64,000 bases of DNA, taken from assembly GCF_020329435.1 (NCBI RefSeq), contig NZ_JAGKJK010000011.1, forward strand, positions 62,001 to 126,000, in the 5' to 3' direction. The stretch comes from Bradyrhizobium hereditatis (lineage in GTDB: Bacteria > Pseudomonadota > Alphaproteobacteria > Rhizobiales > Xanthobacteraceae). A program made the translations under genes and the position numbers. The notes under the pieces are model-generated. The model was not told the DNA's origin, made no database searches, and saw nothing but the letters and a program-made list of their open reading frames with translations. This document shows, piece after piece, positions 62,059-64,000 of this stretch (position 1 is the stretch's first letter; the number at the start of each line of letters is the position of its first letter).

Positions 62059-64000
62059 ATGCAGCTCGCCCATCAGAGCGGAGAGCCGGATCAGCGACAG
62101 ATATCGCCGAAGATTTCGGCAGCGCTGATCGATTCGCTCTTCGAAACTCAAGGTCCGGTGCATGTTGGAATCTTCTTCCTGGCCGTCGCCGCGAGCCTGA
62201 CCGCGCTGAAGACCGGCGAAAATCTGATCTGGGCATGCCTCGGGCTTCTGCTGATGGCCGGCGCGATCCGGGCTTTCGATTTGCAGCGGTACCAAGCGCG
62301 CAAAGCGAGCCTGACGGCTGATGAAGCTGAACGCTGGAAACAGCGATATCAGATCGGGGCGATGATCCAGGCCGCTGCAATCGGCATATGGGGCGCTGTC
62401 ACTATGCTGAGCAGCGACGATGCCGTCGCCCACATGATTTGTTTGTCCGTCATTACCGGGGTCGTGTCGGGAGGTGCAGGCAGGGCTTATGGACGCCAAT
62501 GGATATTCCAGCTGCAGGCTGCACTTGCCTTCGGTCCGATGGTGATCGCGTTGGCGCTGCGTGGCACGCCCTACTACGTCGCCATGTCAATTATCACCGC
62601 CGCATTCCTGCTTGTCGTCATGCAGATGTCGGCCAATCTGCACGGCATATTCTTGCGGGCGCTTCTGGCGCGCGAGCGCGAGGCGGCGCTCGCTGCACAA
62701 TTCGATACTGCCTTGAACAACATGCCCCACGGTCTGTGCATGTTTCGAAGCGACGGAGAGCTTGCGGTGATGAATCACCGCTTCCGCGAAATGATGGATC
62801 TGTCCGAAGATCTCGTGCAGCAGGGCGCTAACGCGCGTGACATCATCGCCGCTTGCGTGGGTGCCGGATCGATCTCGACGGCGAGCGGACAAATGATCCT
62901 CGCCGAAATCGAGAATTCGCAGGCCAAGGACCTCGTCACCGCCGATCCCGACATCTCCAGAAACCGCTCGCTATCCTGGACTTTCCAACCGATGGCTGGC
63001 GGCGGCGCGGTCGTGCTCCTGGAAGACATTACCGAGCGGCGTAACTCCGAAGCCAAGATCAGCCATCTGGCGCGGTACGACGAACTGACCGATCTCCCCA
63101 ACCGGGTCAATTTCCGCGACGAGATCGGACATCTTCTGGCGGCCCAACAGGGCGCCGAACAGTTATCGGCATTGCTGTTCATCGACCTCGACCAGTTCAA
63201 GCAGGTCAACGACACGCTCGGTCATCCCTGTGGCGACCAGTTGCTGTGCGCCGTAGCTGGTCGCCTGCGTGAGATGCTGCGGCCCGAGGATTTCGTGGCT
63301 CGCTTCGGTGGCGACGAGTTCGTAGTGTTCCAGCAGAACATCCATTCCGCCGACGACGCCGCCGGCCTCGCCCGGCGCATCGTCGACCGCCTGAGCGAGC
63401 GCTACAAGATCGACAATCATCTGGTCGAGATCGGCGCCAGCGTCGGCATCGCCATGACTTCGCACGGCATTAGTGCCGACACACTGCTCAAGAACGCCGA
63501 TATGGCGCTCTACCGCGCCAAGGCCGACGGCCGCGGCACCTTCTGCTTCTTCCGCGATGAGATGGCGCAAATCGTCGAATCCCGCCGTATCCTCGAACTG
63601 GACCTGCGCAAGGCGCTGGCCAACGAGGAATTCGAGCTGTTCTTCCAGCCGCTGGTGAATCTCAAATCGGGACGGATTTCCACCTGCGAGGCGCTGATAC
63701 GCTGGAATCATCCGGTTCGTGGCACGGTTTCGCCGACCGATATCATTCCGATCGCCGAGGACATGGGTCTGATCGTCGACCTCGGCCGCTGGATCTTGCG
63801 CAAGGCCTGCATGGAATGCATGAAGTGGCCCGAAGGTGTCAGCGTCGCCGTCAACTTCTCGCCGCAGCAATTCCACCAACGCGACGTGCTGAGCGAAGTC
63901 CGCTACGCCCTCGAAGTCTCCGGCCTGCCGGCGAACCGGCTCGAAATCGAGATCACGGAATCCTCGCTGCTGCGTAACACGCAACTGACGCACGATGTGC
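62059..64000 (+). CDS. GGDEF-EAL protein, N-terminal part (cut by window end)
   Basis: Continues beyond the window. The 647 visible residues comprise an N-terminal hydrophobic region with about four to five helices (about 30-205), a PAS-like segment (TALNNMPHGLCMFRSDGELAVMNHRF), a GGDEF domain with RFGGDEFVVF near residue 415 and its DxLT-type DELTDLPNRVNFRDEI start, and the beginning of an EAL domain with STCEALIRWNHPVRG. It would make and/or break c-di-GMP. Located directly after tolB, where pal is usually found. Confidence 0.92.
   Translation, partial: MQLAHQSGEPDQRQISPKISAALIDSLFETQGPVHVGIFFLAVAASLTALKTGENLIWACLGLLLMAGAIRAFDLQRYQARKASLTADEAERWKQRYQIGAMIQAAAIGIWGAVTMLSSDDAVAHMICLSVITGVVSGGAGRAYGRQWIFQLQAALAFGPMVIALALRGTPYYVAMSIITAAFLLVVMQMSANLHGIFLRALLAREREAALAAQFDTALNNMPHGLCMFRSDGELAVMNHRFREMMDLSEDLVQQGANARDIIAACVGAGSISTASGQMILAEIENSQAKDLVTADPDISRNRSLSWTFQPMAGGGAVVLLEDITERRNSEAKISHLARYDELTDLPNRVNFRDEIGHLLAAQQGAEQLSALLFIDLDQFKQVNDTLGHPCGDQLLCAVAGRLREMLRPEDFVARFGGDEFVVFQQNIHSADDAAGLARRIVDRLSERYKIDNHLVEIGASVGIAMTSHGISADTLLKNADMALYRAKADGRGTFCFFRDEMAQIVESRRILELDLRKALANEEFELFFQPLVNLKSGRISTCEALIRWNHPVRGTVSPTDIIPIAEDMGLIVDLGRWILRKACMECMKWPEGVSVAVNFSPQQFHQRDVLSEVRYALEVSGLPANRLEIEITESSLLRNTQLTHDV

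Noticed and set aside
1..64000. tRNA, rRNA, CRISPR arrays, prophage or intact transposase genes
   Set aside because: Looked for on both strands by eye. No cloverleaf, repeat-spacer array, integrase or transposase motif was found.

Overview
The window is high-GC DNA from an alphaproteobacterium, most probably a Bradyrhizobium or close relative in the Nitrobacteraceae. The basis is the gene order (tkt-gap-pgk-fba; DUF4164-zapA-6S RNA-5-FTHF cyclo-ligase; ruvC-ruvA-ruvB-ybgC; tolQ-tolR-tolA-tolB), the dispersed palindromic repeats, and the recurring GTG/TTG starts. No tRNA, rRNA, CRISPR array, intact transposase or phage gene was seen.

Layout. 0-10 kb: an ABC half-exporter, a GNAT acetyltransferase overlapping a MotB-like/MotA-like proton-channel pair with no flagellar genes nearby, then an RND efflux adaptor and pump. 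10-19.5 kb: an inositol-monophosphatase-family enzyme, a Sel1-repeat protein, a ThiE-like protein, and a central-carbon block on the minus strand (tkt, gap, pgk, class II aldolase, class I aldolase). 19.8-22.5 kb: DUF4164 gene, zapA, a 6S RNA candidate, the 5-FTHF cyclo-ligase and a YmdB-type metallophosphoesterase. 22.5-30 kb: a three-subunit PaoABC-type molybdenum hydroxylase, then two tandem soluble chemoreceptors that share an unusual C-terminal domain (one is frameshifted). 30-36.6 kb: yebC, ruvC, ruvA, a deaminase, ruvB, a DUF6869-like gene, a Tat-type phosphoesterase and ybgC. 36.6-58 kb: an accessory stretch of small stress or detoxification-type genes (three TetR regulators, one HxlR, two GSTs, several YciI/DGPF proteins, an ECF42-like sigma factor, VOC, SRPBCC and DoxX proteins, a triple-PAS chemoreceptor), gene remnants and many repeats. 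58-64 kb: tolQRAB and the start of a GGDEF-EAL protein cut by the window end.

How it fits together. The most informative regulatory signal is TGTCGG-N17-CGTC, found with identical spacing upstream of the YciI-sigma pair, the DoxX-SRPBCC pair and the YciI tandem. This fits known ECF42 promoters and suggests one local sigma regulon. Separately, a TetR gene at 53.8 kb and the DUF2852 gene after it carry the same ATGTAAA-N5-TTYACAT operator-like palindrome. The accessory stretch sits exactly between ybgC and tolQ, genes usually adjacent in alphaproteobacteria, so it looks like an insertion or rearrangement that split the tol cluster. A decayed DUF2285 fragment inside it hints at past integrative-element DNA.
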